Shown here piece after piece: positions 22,234-29,454 of a DNA stretch of 29,454 nucleotides. Position 1 is the stretch's first letter. Each line of letters opens with the position of its first letter. A model generated the notes under the pieces. The model worked only from the letters and a program-made list of their open reading frames with translations, made no database searches and was not told the origin of the DNA. Source of the stretch: a virus; the IMG/VR virus record IMGVR_UViG_3300018428_000119, positions 1 to 29,454 of that record; one strand, 5' to 3'. Position numbers and translations under genes: made by a program.

Positions 22234-25200
22234 ATGTATAACACCTATGAAAAAAAGATAAATGATATTACAAAAAAATATGTTTTGTCTGAACAAAGAC
22301 AGACACCTCAAATAGTTTATAACCGTCTTAAAAATAAGAAGGAGACTTATACTGCGCAAGATCTTCGCCAGTTAGGTACAGCAGCTATCGCTGGAGTTAC
22401 TATCGAACAAGAAGTTGCAGATAAAGCAGTAAGAGACTGGGAGAATTTTGTTAAAGGTGATATTGTAGCTAGGGGTAATCCTTTTATTGGCAACAGACGT
22501 GAATGGGCACTAACAGCTCATATGCCGAGGGTATTGCAATATAGAGCTGCAGAAAGAACTACCTGCGGTGATCCCAAAGCGGACTATAAAAGTTTTAAGG
22601 ATTACTTTGCGTCTAATGTGGGTTTAATGAAATGTGCAAGATTTTATCCTAAAAATAAAAGTTTAAATAAACTAGCTAACCAGGTTAGAAAAACTTTTAA
22701 TTTACAATCCAAAACAAATGATCCTTATGACGACGAGCTTGTAAAAAAAATAAAAGAATTTCAAAAAGATAACGGTCTCAAAGTTGACGGCGACTATGGT
22801 ATAGAAACACACAGTCTTACACAAAAGGTTGACATTCCAGATTTAGATCTAGATATACCTTATGATGTTTTACGTAAAGCATTAGTAAATGCTAGGCGTA
22901 AAGAAGTTGCATTTAATGTAGCATTAAGTGATTTAACAAATAAAAAAATATCGTGGATTGAAGTTCAAAACAACATACTACCTAATCTGCAACGTGGTAT
23001 AGAAAAACAATTTGAGATTTTTGATGGTTTATTTTCTACATATTACGACGCAGCAGATAATCTTGATGTAGATCCGATTAATCCATATGCAGCTTTTAAC
23101 CCAAACACCGGAGCAACCTCAAAAGAACTTGCTGTTTTTTCTTGGGATCAGTGGCAAAAAATTTATGATAACAAAAAGAATAAAAATTTTAGAACAAACG
23201 ATCCAAATTTATCACCTACGGAACAGTCATTATTAGACCTTTATTTCTCTAAAGAACTTAAAGTGTATCTATCTAAAGAAGGTGATCAAATACGTCCAGC
23301 TGATCCGCTTCGAGCTTACATCAGGGATGTGCTGAGACCTCAAATAAATCAGACTTTGCCTTATTTACAACAGTTAGCACCACTAGCACAAGGCATTGCT
23401 GATTACCAGTTAAAGTATCAGGAAACAAAAGATGCAATAGCTGCAAAACAAGCTATGGCTGCATGGAAAGCAGCTATTGCAAAATTAATCAAATTGCAAA
23501 AAGAAGCAGAACGATATGCAAAGCTACAACAATTTAAAGCAGCTGATGCAGAGTCTATGAAAAATTTCTATAAGCAAATTCCTGATCTGCTGTGGAGAGA
23601 GGCTTCTACACAGCGTCCAACATATATATCGGGCGGTGGTCTACCTAAAAATAATAAGGCTATGCCTGCTTTTACATTGCCGTTAGGAGCTTTAGATACA
23701 GAAAAGCAGGTATTGGACTTAGTGCGTAATTATGTAAAAACTGCTAACAGTCAACAATTAGATTTTTATGAAAACTTGAAAAAAAGTTTAAAAGACAAAG
23801 CAGTTTACAAAAATTATGTGATTTCACCCGAAGATAGAATGCAAGCTATCAATACCTTACAAAATTTATATATTACAGTTGAGTCATTAAACAAGTTATC
23901 AAAACTACAAGAAGGAAATCCTATTACCTTAAAACTACCGAATAGGCCTCCTTTGAAATTAACCACTACAGATGACGAAACAGGTGAAAAAACAAATTGG
24001 GTAGGTTTTAATTTACACACAATAGCTAATAGTCTTCAAATAAAATATTATATTGACTGGTTTGCTAGAGGACTGCCCGGACGTATAAGTGATTATGATA
24101 ATAGAAAAGATACTGCTATTGAACGTGCAGAAGTGTCAGTGGATTATGCTGCCTTAGATAAAAAAGCACAAACCCAAGCCGATCAAATGTTTGAACTTGT
24201 ACAAATGAGCAGCACAGCCGGTGAAGAAGAATTTGCAAACAGAGAACAAATAAGACAACGTGCAGAAGAAAAAGCAGAACAGATTCGTGCGCAACGATCT
24301 GCAAATGCATATGCTATACAGGCACAATTTAATTTGCGTGATGAACAAATTAGTGCTAGTGTAATTACAACACGAACCTTAGAAACTTTGAATTTAATCT
24401 TAGAAGCAATAAACGTTGCTACAAATGACATAGGTAATAGATCTATCAAAGACATCAACAATGTAGTAAGTTATATTGTAACAGTGTTTCAAAGTTTAGA
24501 CAACAAGTATTATGAAAATACTAGAATTAGTAATAAGTTAAAAGACGTTGATGAAAATTTACAAAATCTGTTCAGGGTAAAACTAGCCGATATTGATTCT
24601 GATCTTGATCAGGCAAACGATTTAGCACAAGAAGAACTTGATAAACAATCTAACAGAGATATAAATCAAGATATTGTAACACAGCTTTTAACAATTTTTC
24701 AAGAATCAAATGTAGATAAATTAAATGCAGCATATCCTCGCGGCTTTCCTGAATTAGATCTAAATACAAGTGCTGTCGAACAAAAACTAGAGCAATTAGA
24801 AAAATCAATTTTAGAATTAAATCGTAGGCTAGAAAGAAATAATGACCCGTTTTTTGTTTTATGGTACGAAATTCAAAAAGATTTCATTGAAATTTATAAA
24901 AATACAAATAATATCGAACTTGAAGATTTACTGAATGTGTTAGAGAAGATAGATGAATTAGAAAGTTTAATTACAGATGATAATATGCAATTAAATTATG
25001 ATAATCATTTAGATAGCATGGAAACATTAATCGACAATGTGGTCAGTTCGAAATTAAGAGAAGCATCTAGGTTATGGGATGAAATAAGAAGTACTCTTGT
25101 AGATGCCGAAGGCCAACCAAAAAATCCTAATGAATACACTTATGAAGACTTTGAACCTTACAAATATATGTGGGAACTATGGCAAACAATAAAAGAAATG

Positions 25201-25818
25201 TATGATGCATTAGATTTAGAGCCATCGGATTTATATAACACAGTTGCAGAACAAATTGCATTTATAGTTAAAAATATACCTATTGATAAAATGCCGTTTA
25301 GTGGCAGAAGTAGAGACGACTTTTTAGATTGGTATTTAAAGTATGGTCCTCAACGGCTCGGGCTGCGATCCGGCGGGGGCGATACTGTTGCTTGGAGGCG
25401 TACATTAACGGATAAGATAGGACTACCTTTATTCGACAATGAAGGGAAAAAACTTGAGACTGAAAAGCAGCGTAAAAAGTTTATTAGAGATACAGTAATT
25501 GATAGTACACCTGAAGAAGTAAGACGTATGTTATTCAAAAGAAGAAAACAACATTTTGAAACTTTAACACAATTTTCAAAACCGGGACAGGCAAAAAAAG
25601 ATCCTTACATTAAAGAGGTGGGCAAAGCAGTATTCCATGATAATCCTGGTTTGAAACGTATAGAAGTTGTTACCCTGATGACAGGCTTTATGCTTGATAA
25701 TTATCTAGACTCTTATATAAATCTTGCAGGCGAATATATGCCACAACTGAAAGATCCTCCGGGATACGGTAACGAGTTTGATATTAGATCAGATTTATTA
25801 AAAGATGAGGAAAACTAA
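22234..25818 (+). CDS. Very large protein with peptidoglycan-binding-like motif
   Basis: A 1194-residue, mostly helical protein that I do not recognise as a named T4 gene. Residues about 163-197 carry a PG_binding_1-like motif (LVKKIKEFQKDNGLKVDGDY followed by GIETHSL). Charged, Ala/Gln/Lys-rich helices with coiled-coil character occur near 402-440 and 640-690. The C-terminal 200 residues look more globular (GRSRDDFLDWYLKYGPQRLG near 1027-1046). No signal peptide, membrane span or lysozyme motif is evident. It has its own late-type promoter and follows gp17, so a virion role such as an internal or ejected protein is plausible. Near 25350-25385 the DNA is locally GC-rich, unlike the rest. Confidence 0.6.
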   Translation: MYNTYEKKINDITKKYVLSEQRQTPQIVYNRLKNKKETYTAQDLRQLGTAAIAGVTIEQEVADKAVRDWENFVKGDIVARGNPFIGNRREWALTAHMPRVLQYRAAERTTCGDPKADYKSFKDYFASNVGLMKCARFYPKNKSLNKLANQVRKTFNLQSKTNDPYDDELVKKIKEFQKDNGLKVDGDYGIETHSLTQKVDIPDLDLDIPYDVLRKALVNARRKEVAFNVALSDLTNKKISWIEVQNNILPNLQRGIEKQFEIFDGLFSTYYDAADNLDVDPINPYAAFNPNTGATSKELAVFSWDQWQKIYDNKKNKNFRTNDPNLSPTEQSLLDLYFSKELKVYLSKEGDQIRPADPLRAYIRDVLRPQINQTLPYLQQLAPLAQGIADYQLKYQETKDAIAAKQAMAAWKAAIAKLIKLQKEAERYAKLQQFKAADAESMKNFYKQIPDLLWREASTQRPTYISGGGLPKNNKAMPAFTLPLGALDTEKQVLDLVRNYVKTANSQQLDFYENLKKSLKDKAVYKNYVISPEDRMQAINTLQNLYITVESLNKLSKLQEGNPITLKLPNRPPLKLTTTDDETGEKTNWVGFNLHTIANSLQIKYYIDWFARGLPGRISDYDNRKDTAIERAEVSVDYAALDKKAQTQADQMFELVQMSSTAGEEEFANREQIRQRAEEKAEQIRAQRSANAYAIQAQFNLRDEQISASVITTRTLETLNLILEAINVATNDIGNRSIKDINNVVSYIVTVFQSLDNKYYENTRISNKLKDVDENLQNLFRVKLADIDSDLDQANDLAQEELDKQSNRDINQDIVTQLLTIFQESNVDKLNAAYPRGFPELDLNTSAVEQKLEQLEKSILELNRRLERNNDPFFVLWYEIQKDFIEIYKNTNNIELEDLLNVLEKIDELESLITDDNMQLNYDNHLDSMETLIDNVVSSKLREASRLWDEIRSTLVDAEGQPKNPNEYTYEDFEPYKYMWELWQTIKEMYDALDLEPSDLYNTVAEQIAFIVKNIPIDKMPFSGRSRDDFLDWYLKYGPQRLGLRSGGGDTVAWRRTLTDKIGLPLFDNEGKKLETEKQRKKFIRDTVIDSTPEEVRRMLFKRRKQHFETLTQFSKPGQAKKDPYIKEVGKAVFHDNPGLKRIEVVTLMTGFMLDNYLDSYINLAGEYMPQLKDPPGYGNEFDIRSDLLKDEEN

Positions 25819-26240
25819 TGGCAGATGATAGATTGAACACTGTAGCTGAACAGCTTTTTAACAAAATAAGAGGAAGATTTCCAAATATAACTATCGGCGA
25901 TGCAGATGGCAATACAACTAATGTTCCTTCTGATGCACGATTTTATGATTTTGAATATGCAGATAAAGGTGCAGTTGTAGGCAAAGTAAGTTGTGCTTTA
26001 GACCCAGAAAAAATTACTATAATGTATAGTGATAATCTTGTAGGTGATGAAGCAGAGCACGATAGACAAGATTGGTATAACTTTCTAAAAGGTTTAAGAC
26101 AGTTTTCTAGATCTAGAATGTTAGGCTTTGATGTTCGCAATATCAATAAAGATAGTAACACTCGTCGTGATTATAAATTTCTAGCTGCGAACAAACTTCC
26201 TGAATCTGTAGACTTAGAAAATTATATCAAAAATTTATAA
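25818..26240 (+). CDS. Small conserved-looking protein
   Basis: A 140-residue protein whose ATG overlaps the stop of the large gene (TAATG), with a GAGGAAA site, so the two are co-translated. It reads as an alpha/beta domain: helix LNTVAEQLFNKIRGRF, strands VVGKVSCALDPEKITIMYSD, then helix WYNFLKGLRQFSRSR and strand LGFDVRNINKD. No motif is recognised. It is the last gene before the sigma70 promoter of gp32 and no terminator is visible between. Confidence 0.6.
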   Translation: MADDRLNTVAEQLFNKIRGRFPNITIGDADGNTTNVPSDARFYDFEYADKGAVVGKVSCALDPEKITIMYSDNLVGDEAEHDRQDWYNFLKGLRQFSRSRMLGFDVRNINKDSNTRRDYKFLAANKLPESVDLENYIKNL

Positions 26241-26247
26241 AAACTAG

Positions 26248-26276
26248 TTGACAGACTAAATATTATTATGTAATAT
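26248..26276 (+). promoter_or_regulatory. Sigma70-type promoter for gp32
   Basis: TTGACA at 26248-26253, a 17-base spacer, and TAATAT at 26271-26276. The predicted start is about 26283. This is the best host-type promoter in the window and suits early expression of replication proteins. Confidence 0.85.
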
Positions 26277-26297
26277 AGACAATGTGCTTTATATTAC
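26270..26297. promoter_or_regulatory. 8-bp inverted repeat over gp32 -10 and start site
   Basis: GTAATATA at 26270-26277 and TATATTAC at 26290-26297 are perfect complements with a 12-base spacer. The left arm contains the whole -10 hexamer and the transcription start lies between the arms. This is the usual geometry of a repressor operator, but no binding protein is known. Confidence 0.45.
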
Positions 26298-26341
26298 ATC
26301 TTTAGGCACAATATATTAAGGCAATGAAAGGCAAAAATATT

Positions 26342-27322
26342 ATGACATCACTAGCTGAAATCCGAGCAAAACTGCAACAGCAAGAAAGCAACTCAACTCA
26401 AGGTCCAAGCGGTCCTAATCCTATTTTCCCATTTTGGAATATCAAAGAAGGCGAAAGTGCAACTATTCGATTCCTTCCTGATGGCGATCCTGATAACACT
26501 TTTTTCTGGCGTGAACGTCTAATGATCAAGCTCCCGTTTGCGGGTATTAAAGGTCAAACAGACAGTAAACCGATTGTAGTTCAAGTTCCCTGTATGGAAA
26601 TGTATGGAGCAAGCTGTCCTATTCTTTCGGAAGTACGTGGTTGGTTTAAAGATCCAAGTCTTGAAGACATGGGTCGTAAGTATTGGAAGAAACGCAGTTA
26701 CATCTTCCAAGGTTTTGTAACAGACAATCCTCTTACTGACGACGAAGCGCCGGAGAATCCTATCCGACGATTTATTATTGGTCCTCAGATCTTCCAAATT
26801 ATCAAACAAGCTCTTATGGATCCTGATATGGAAGAACTTCCAACTGATTATACTCAGGGTATTGATTTTAGACTTAACAAAAGTTCAAAGGGCGGTTATG
26901 CAGACTATTCTACATCTACATGGGCACGTAGAGAACGCCCACTAAGTGATGCGGAAATGCATGCTGTAAACAACTATGGTTTGTTTAACCTTAACGACTT
27001 TTTGCCAAGTCAACCTGATGAAACTGCTATCAAAGTAATGACAGATATGTTTGAAGCATCTGTCGATGGCGAAGCATATGATCCAGATGCCTGGGGGCAG
27101 TATTTTAAAGCTCCAGGTATGAATACTGGCGATCCAGTAAAAACAGCAGCACCTGCACCGGCATCAACACCTTCGCCTGCACCAGCAGCGCCAGTTGAAA
27201 CAGTATCAGAATCAACACCTGTTGACCCGCCTTTTGAGCCTGATCCTGCACCAGCAGCAGAAACAGCAGCACCACAATCGCAAGATATTCTTGCAATGAT
27301 TCGTGCACGTCAAAACGACTAA
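26342..27322 (+). CDS. 32: Single-stranded DNA-binding protein gp32
   Basis: Coats ssDNA in replication, recombination and repair and interacts with UvsX and UvsY. I choose ATG 26342 (MTSLAEIRAKL; 326 residues) over the in-frame ATG at 26324, whose AAGG is only two bases away. An AAAGG lies 10 bases before 26342. The core matches gp32 (FPFWNIKEGESATIRFLPDG near 29-48; DNTFFWRERLMIKLPF near 51-66; KYWKKRSYIFQGFV near 113-126). Only two Cys occur (84 and 92), whereas T4 gp32 binds zinc with one His and three Cys. The C-terminus is a Pro/Ala/Glu-rich linker ending in a short helix, DILAMIRARQND, perhaps the partner-binding tail. Confidence 0.93.
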   Translation: MTSLAEIRAKLQQQESNSTQGPSGPNPIFPFWNIKEGESATIRFLPDGDPDNTFFWRERLMIKLPFAGIKGQTDSKPIVVQVPCMEMYGASCPILSEVRGWFKDPSLEDMGRKYWKKRSYIFQGFVTDNPLTDDEAPENPIRRFIIGPQIFQIIKQALMDPDMEELPTDYTQGIDFRLNKSSKGGYADYSTSTWARRERPLSDAEMHAVNNYGLFNLNDFLPSQPDETAIKVMTDMFEASVDGEAYDPDAWGQYFKAPGMNTGDPVKTAAPAPASTPSPAPAAPVETVSESTPVDPPFEPDPAPAAETAAPQSQDILAMIRARQND

Positions 27323-27333
27323 CGTTTGATAAT

Positions 27334-27368
27334 AGTAGGGCTATGTAATGCATAGCTCTACTTTTTTA
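27334..27368 (+). terminator. Intrinsic terminator after gp32
   Basis: AGTAGGGCTATG pairs with CATAGCTCTACT over 12 bp, with one G-U pair, closing a five-base loop. Six T follow. It would attenuate transcription between gp32 and uvsX. No clear separate uvsX promoter is visible, so partial read-through seems needed. Confidence 0.9.
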
Positions 27369-27384
27369 CATATAGGATAAATTA

Positions 27385-28458
27385 ATGACAACAAAGGCTT
27401 TCGACCCGACTAAATTTAGAAATAGCATTACCAAATCTATTCCTGGCATGAGTGCTGGCTTTCACGATCCAACTGATTGGATTTCAACTGGCAATTTTGC
27501 TTTAAACTATCTTATCTCCGGCGACTTTAACAAAGGAGTGCCGATGGGTAAGGTTACTGTTTTTGCTGGCGAATCAGGTGCAGGCAAATCTTATATTTGT
27601 GCAGGAAACATTGTACGTCATGCACAAGAACAAGGTATTTTTGTAGTATTGATTGACTCAGAAAATGCACTTGACGAATCATGGTTACATGCACTTGATG
27701 TAGATACGTCAGAAGAAAAACTGCTTAAACTTAATATGTCAATGATTGATGATGTTGCAAAAACAATTTCAACATTTATGGCAGATTATAAAGCAATGAA
27801 CGAAGAAGAACGTCCAAAGGTATTGTTTGTAATTGACTCTTTAGGTATGTTGCTTACACCTACAGATGTTGATCAATTTAACAAAGGTGACATGAAGGGT
27901 GATATGGGCCGTAAACCTAAGGCGCTTACTTCACTTGTAAGAAATACTGTTAACATGATCGGTTCACACAATGTAGGACTAGTATGTACTAATCACACTT
28001 ATGCATCGCAGGATATGTTTGATCCGGATGATAAGATCTCAGGCGGACAAGGTTTTATCTATGCATCTAGTATTGTAGTTGCAATGAAAAAGCTTAAACT
28101 TAAAGAAGATGAAGACGGAAATAAAATTTCAGAAGTACGTGGTATCCGTGCTGGATGTAAAGTAATGAAAACTCGTTATGCAAAACCGTTTGAAGGTGTG
28201 CAAGTAAAAATTCCCTACGAAACAGGTATGAATCCATACAGTGGTCTTCTTGAACTTTTTGAAGCAAAAGGTCTTATCGAAAAAAGCGGTAATCGACTAA
28301 AGTATGTTAGCGCTAGCGGCGAAGAAATTCTTGAATATAGAAAAAAATGGACAGGCGAATTACTAGATACAGTAATGGAAGAATATCATCTTAGAAATAT
28401 AAATACCGACGAAGAAATTGAATTAGAGCAGGATACAGAAGAACTAGTTCAAGAATAA
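27385..28458 (+). CDS. uvsX: RecA-like recombinase UvsX
   Basis: Strand-exchange ATPase for recombination-dependent replication and repair. It has 357 residues (T4 UvsX: 391). Walker A is GESGAGKS at 62-69. Walker B is VLFVIDSLG at 146-154. A VLIDSENALDESW stretch near 88-100 holds a likely catalytic Glu. The ISGGQGFIYASS segment near 218-229 fits the RecA/UvsX DNA-binding loop region. The C-terminus is acidic, as in RecA-family proteins. It follows gp32 and precedes uvsY, an arrangement that makes the assignment firm. Confidence 0.96.
   Translation: MTTKAFDPTKFRNSITKSIPGMSAGFHDPTDWISTGNFALNYLISGDFNKGVPMGKVTVFAGESGAGKSYICAGNIVRHAQEQGIFVVLIDSENALDESWLHALDVDTSEEKLLKLNMSMIDDVAKTISTFMADYKAMNEEERPKVLFVIDSLGMLLTPTDVDQFNKGDMKGDMGRKPKALTSLVRNTVNMIGSHNVGLVCTNHTYASQDMFDPDDKISGGQGFIYASSIVVAMKKLKLKEDEDGNKISEVRGIRAGCKVMKTRYAKPFEGVQVKIPYETGMNPYSGLLELFEAKGLIEKSGNRLKYVSASGEEILEYRKKWTGELLDTVMEEYHLRNINTDEEIELEQDTEELVQE
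28398..28405 (+). promoter_or_regulatory. Exact TATAAATA inside the uvsX 3' end
   Basis: Exact late consensus inside the codons for RNINT, about 70 bases upstream of the small gene at 28474. It could give late transcription of the small gene and uvsY. In an AT-rich coding region it may also be chance. Confidence 0.35.
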
Positions 28459-28473
28459 AAAGGGAGAAATACA

Positions 28474-28704
28474 TTGGACGAGAATCAAATCATTGATGTA
28501 TGGGCGGTATTTAAAGAATATCTTGACAAAAAAAGTGTACACGATGTAGCTGAGCGCTATGTTGACACTCTTGTAGATTATGGTGTTGCTGACGAAACAC
28601 TGCGTGACTGTTTGGGTCAAGATGTTATACTAGACGAAGCTATTGAGTATTACTTAGACGAAGACGACGCCGATGTCGACGACGACGAAGAGTGGGAACA
28701 GTAG
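28474..28704 (+). CDS. Small acidic protein between uvsX and uvsY
   Basis: A 76-residue protein with an unusual TTG start supported by a strong AGGGAG site 7 bases upstream. The first 55 residues are helical (VWAVFKEYLDKKSVHDVAERY; LRDCLGQDVILDEAIEYY). The last 20 are almost all Asp and Glu. Such an acidic tail could mimic DNA or contact gp32 or UvsX/UvsY, but that is speculation from composition and position. The stop overlaps the likely uvsY GTG. No named family is recognised. Confidence 0.7.
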   Translation: MDENQIIDVWAVFKEYLDKKSVHDVAERYVDTLVDYGVADETLRDCLGQDVILDEAIEYYLDEDDADVDDDEEWEQ

Positions 28705-29159
28705 TGGGCTGGTATAGTGAAATATCAAGAGACGTGGCTAAAATACCTGCTGCTGTAGATTTTTACGAAAAGGAACTTGTATCGGCCAGGGCCGAAGTAA
28801 AGTTATCAGGCAGTGTAGAAAAAGCAGCAGCAGCTTTGCCCGGAACAGTAGAATATAGATTTAATCAATTGCAAGAAATTGAAGCTATATTAAATTATCT
28901 TAATATTGAACTGCGTAGGTTGCGTAGTTCTTTTTTTAAAAAGTATTTAGAAAATTATCAACGTGCACTTAGCAGTCGAGATGTTGAAAAATATGTCGAC
29001 GGCGAAGCTGATGTTGTCGATTATGAAAAATTAGTAAATGAGTTTGCCCTAATTAGAAATAATTGGTTAGGAGTCTTAAAAGGCCTAGATCAGAAGCAAT
29101 GGCAGATAACTAATATAGTTAAGTTAAGAGTTGCAGGTATGGAAGATGCAGTTCTGTAA
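28704..29159 (+). CDS. uvsY: Recombination mediator UvsY
   Basis: Loads UvsX onto gp32-coated ssDNA. GTG 28704 overlaps the preceding TAG (TAGTG) and gives 151 residues. The upstream in-frame GTG 28692 would add four (T4 UvsY: 137). The start reads VGWYSEISRDVAKIP. Helices near 25-75 and 95-145, with an alternating basic/hydrophobic pattern (LNYLNIELRRLRSSFFKKYLE; WQITNIVKLRVAGMEDAVL), fit this all-helical hexameric family, and the terminal AGMED-type ending resembles T4. Position next to uvsX carries part of the weight. No Shine-Dalgarno is visible, consistent with coupling. Confidence 0.85.
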   Translation: MGWYSEISRDVAKIPAAVDFYEKELVSARAEVKLSGSVEKAAAALPGTVEYRFNQLQEIEAILNYLNIELRRLRSSFFKKYLENYQRALSSRDVEKYVDGEADVVDYEKLVNEFALIRNNWLGVLKGLDQKQWQITNIVKLRVAGMEDAVL

Positions 29160-29167
29160 GGAAAGCC

Positions 29168-29454
29168 ATGAACTATTCAAAAGAGTATTTAGATCAATTA
29201 ACTAATTTGCATGTCATAAAAAGTTTTGGCAATAGTACCAAAATACACAAACAAGTACAATCACTTGTTGAAAATAATAATATAAAAAGTATCTTAGATT
29301 ACGGTAGTGGTAAAGGAGGTACTTCAGAAGCATTTAAAAACAAATGGCCAACAGTCAATGTAATTAGTTATGATCCTGTTACTAGTCCAATTGAATTACC
29401 TAATAATGTAGATCTCATATATAGTGCAGATGTGTTAGAACATATCGAACCAGA
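29168..29454 (+). CDS. Class I SAM-dependent methyltransferase, 3' end missing
   Basis: The frame opens at ATG 29168 with an AAGGAAAG site and runs off the window end, giving 95 residues. Motif I is ILDYGSGKGGTS at about 43-54, the SAM-binding glycine loop. A second acidic strand end (VISYDP near 66-71) and IYSADVLEHIEP near 84-95 follow the class I Rossmann order, the last resembling the LEH motif of small-molecule methyltransferases. The substrate is unknown. It is 8 bases after uvsY, so probably in the same message. Confidence 0.8.
   Translation, partial: MNYSKEYLDQLTNLHVIKSFGNSTKIHKQVQSLVENNNIKSILDYGSGKGGTSEAFKNKWPTVNVISYDPVTSPIELPNNVDLIYSADVLEHIEP

Noticed and set aside
26324-26341. Upstream ATG for gp32
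   Set aside because: AAGG is only two bases before it, and the next ATG gives a better spacing and the expected N-terminus.
27370-27384. GATAAATT just before uvsX as a late promoter
   Set aside because: It is one base from the ATG and overlaps the only ribosome-binding site. The match is imperfect.

Overview
The window is the core of a large T4-like contractile-tailed phage. It carries recognisable homologues of the T4 head, neck, tail, packaging and recombination genes: gp21, gp22, gp23, gp15, gp14, gp13, gp18, gp19, gp4, gp16, gp17, gp32, UvsX and UvsY. The DNA is AT-rich, coding density is very high, and many start and stop codons overlap. Small structural proteins of the MGRP and fibre-like type, and the enlarged gp14, gp15 and gp18, resemble marine T4-like phages of cyanobacteria or SAR11-type hosts. 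The host itself cannot be decided from this window. No photosynthesis genes, tRNAs, mobile elements or CRISPR arrays are seen.

Layout. 1-3445: head morphogenesis block (acidic core-like protein, gp21 protease, gp22 scaffold, gp23 major capsid) ending in a very strong terminator. 3446-3849: a 404-base non-coding region with a sigma70-type promoter, a candidate structured RNA of about 180-210 nt, one or two terminators, a T4-type late promoter and a hairpin-rich leader with a 10-codon ORF. 3850-6629: five small structural or fibre-like genes. 6626-9699, minus strand: gp14, gp15 and a Nudix hydrolase. 9737-11034: gp13 and a dNMP-kinase-like gene. 11091-16782: tail sheath, tube, a tube paralogue and a helical protein. 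16782-22206: gp4, gp16, three accessory proteins and gp17. 22234-26240: a 1194-residue protein with a peptidoglycan-binding-type motif and a conserved-looking small protein. 26342-29454: gp32, UvsX, a small acidic protein, UvsY and the start of a methyltransferase.

Regulation. Late structural units are preceded by boxes matching the T4 late promoter TATAAATA (3760, 9714, 11057, 14425, 15138, 17231, 17759, 22205). Three classical -35/-10 promoters sit before the candidate RNA, the dNMP-kinase-like gene and gp32. At two or three genes the predicted transcription start falls on or next to the start codon and no Shine-Dalgarno is visible, suggesting leaderless messages.

How the genes work together: gp21/gp22/gp23 build the prohead. 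gp16/gp17 fill it with DNA trimmed or sealed with gp4. gp13/gp14 form the neck that joins it to a tail of gp18 and gp19 capped by gp15. gp32, UvsX and UvsY drive recombination-dependent replication. The least explained parts are the candidate RNA after gp23, the inserted modules in gp18, gp14 and gp15, and the two repeat-rich or very large proteins with peptidoglycan-binding-like motifs flanking gp17.
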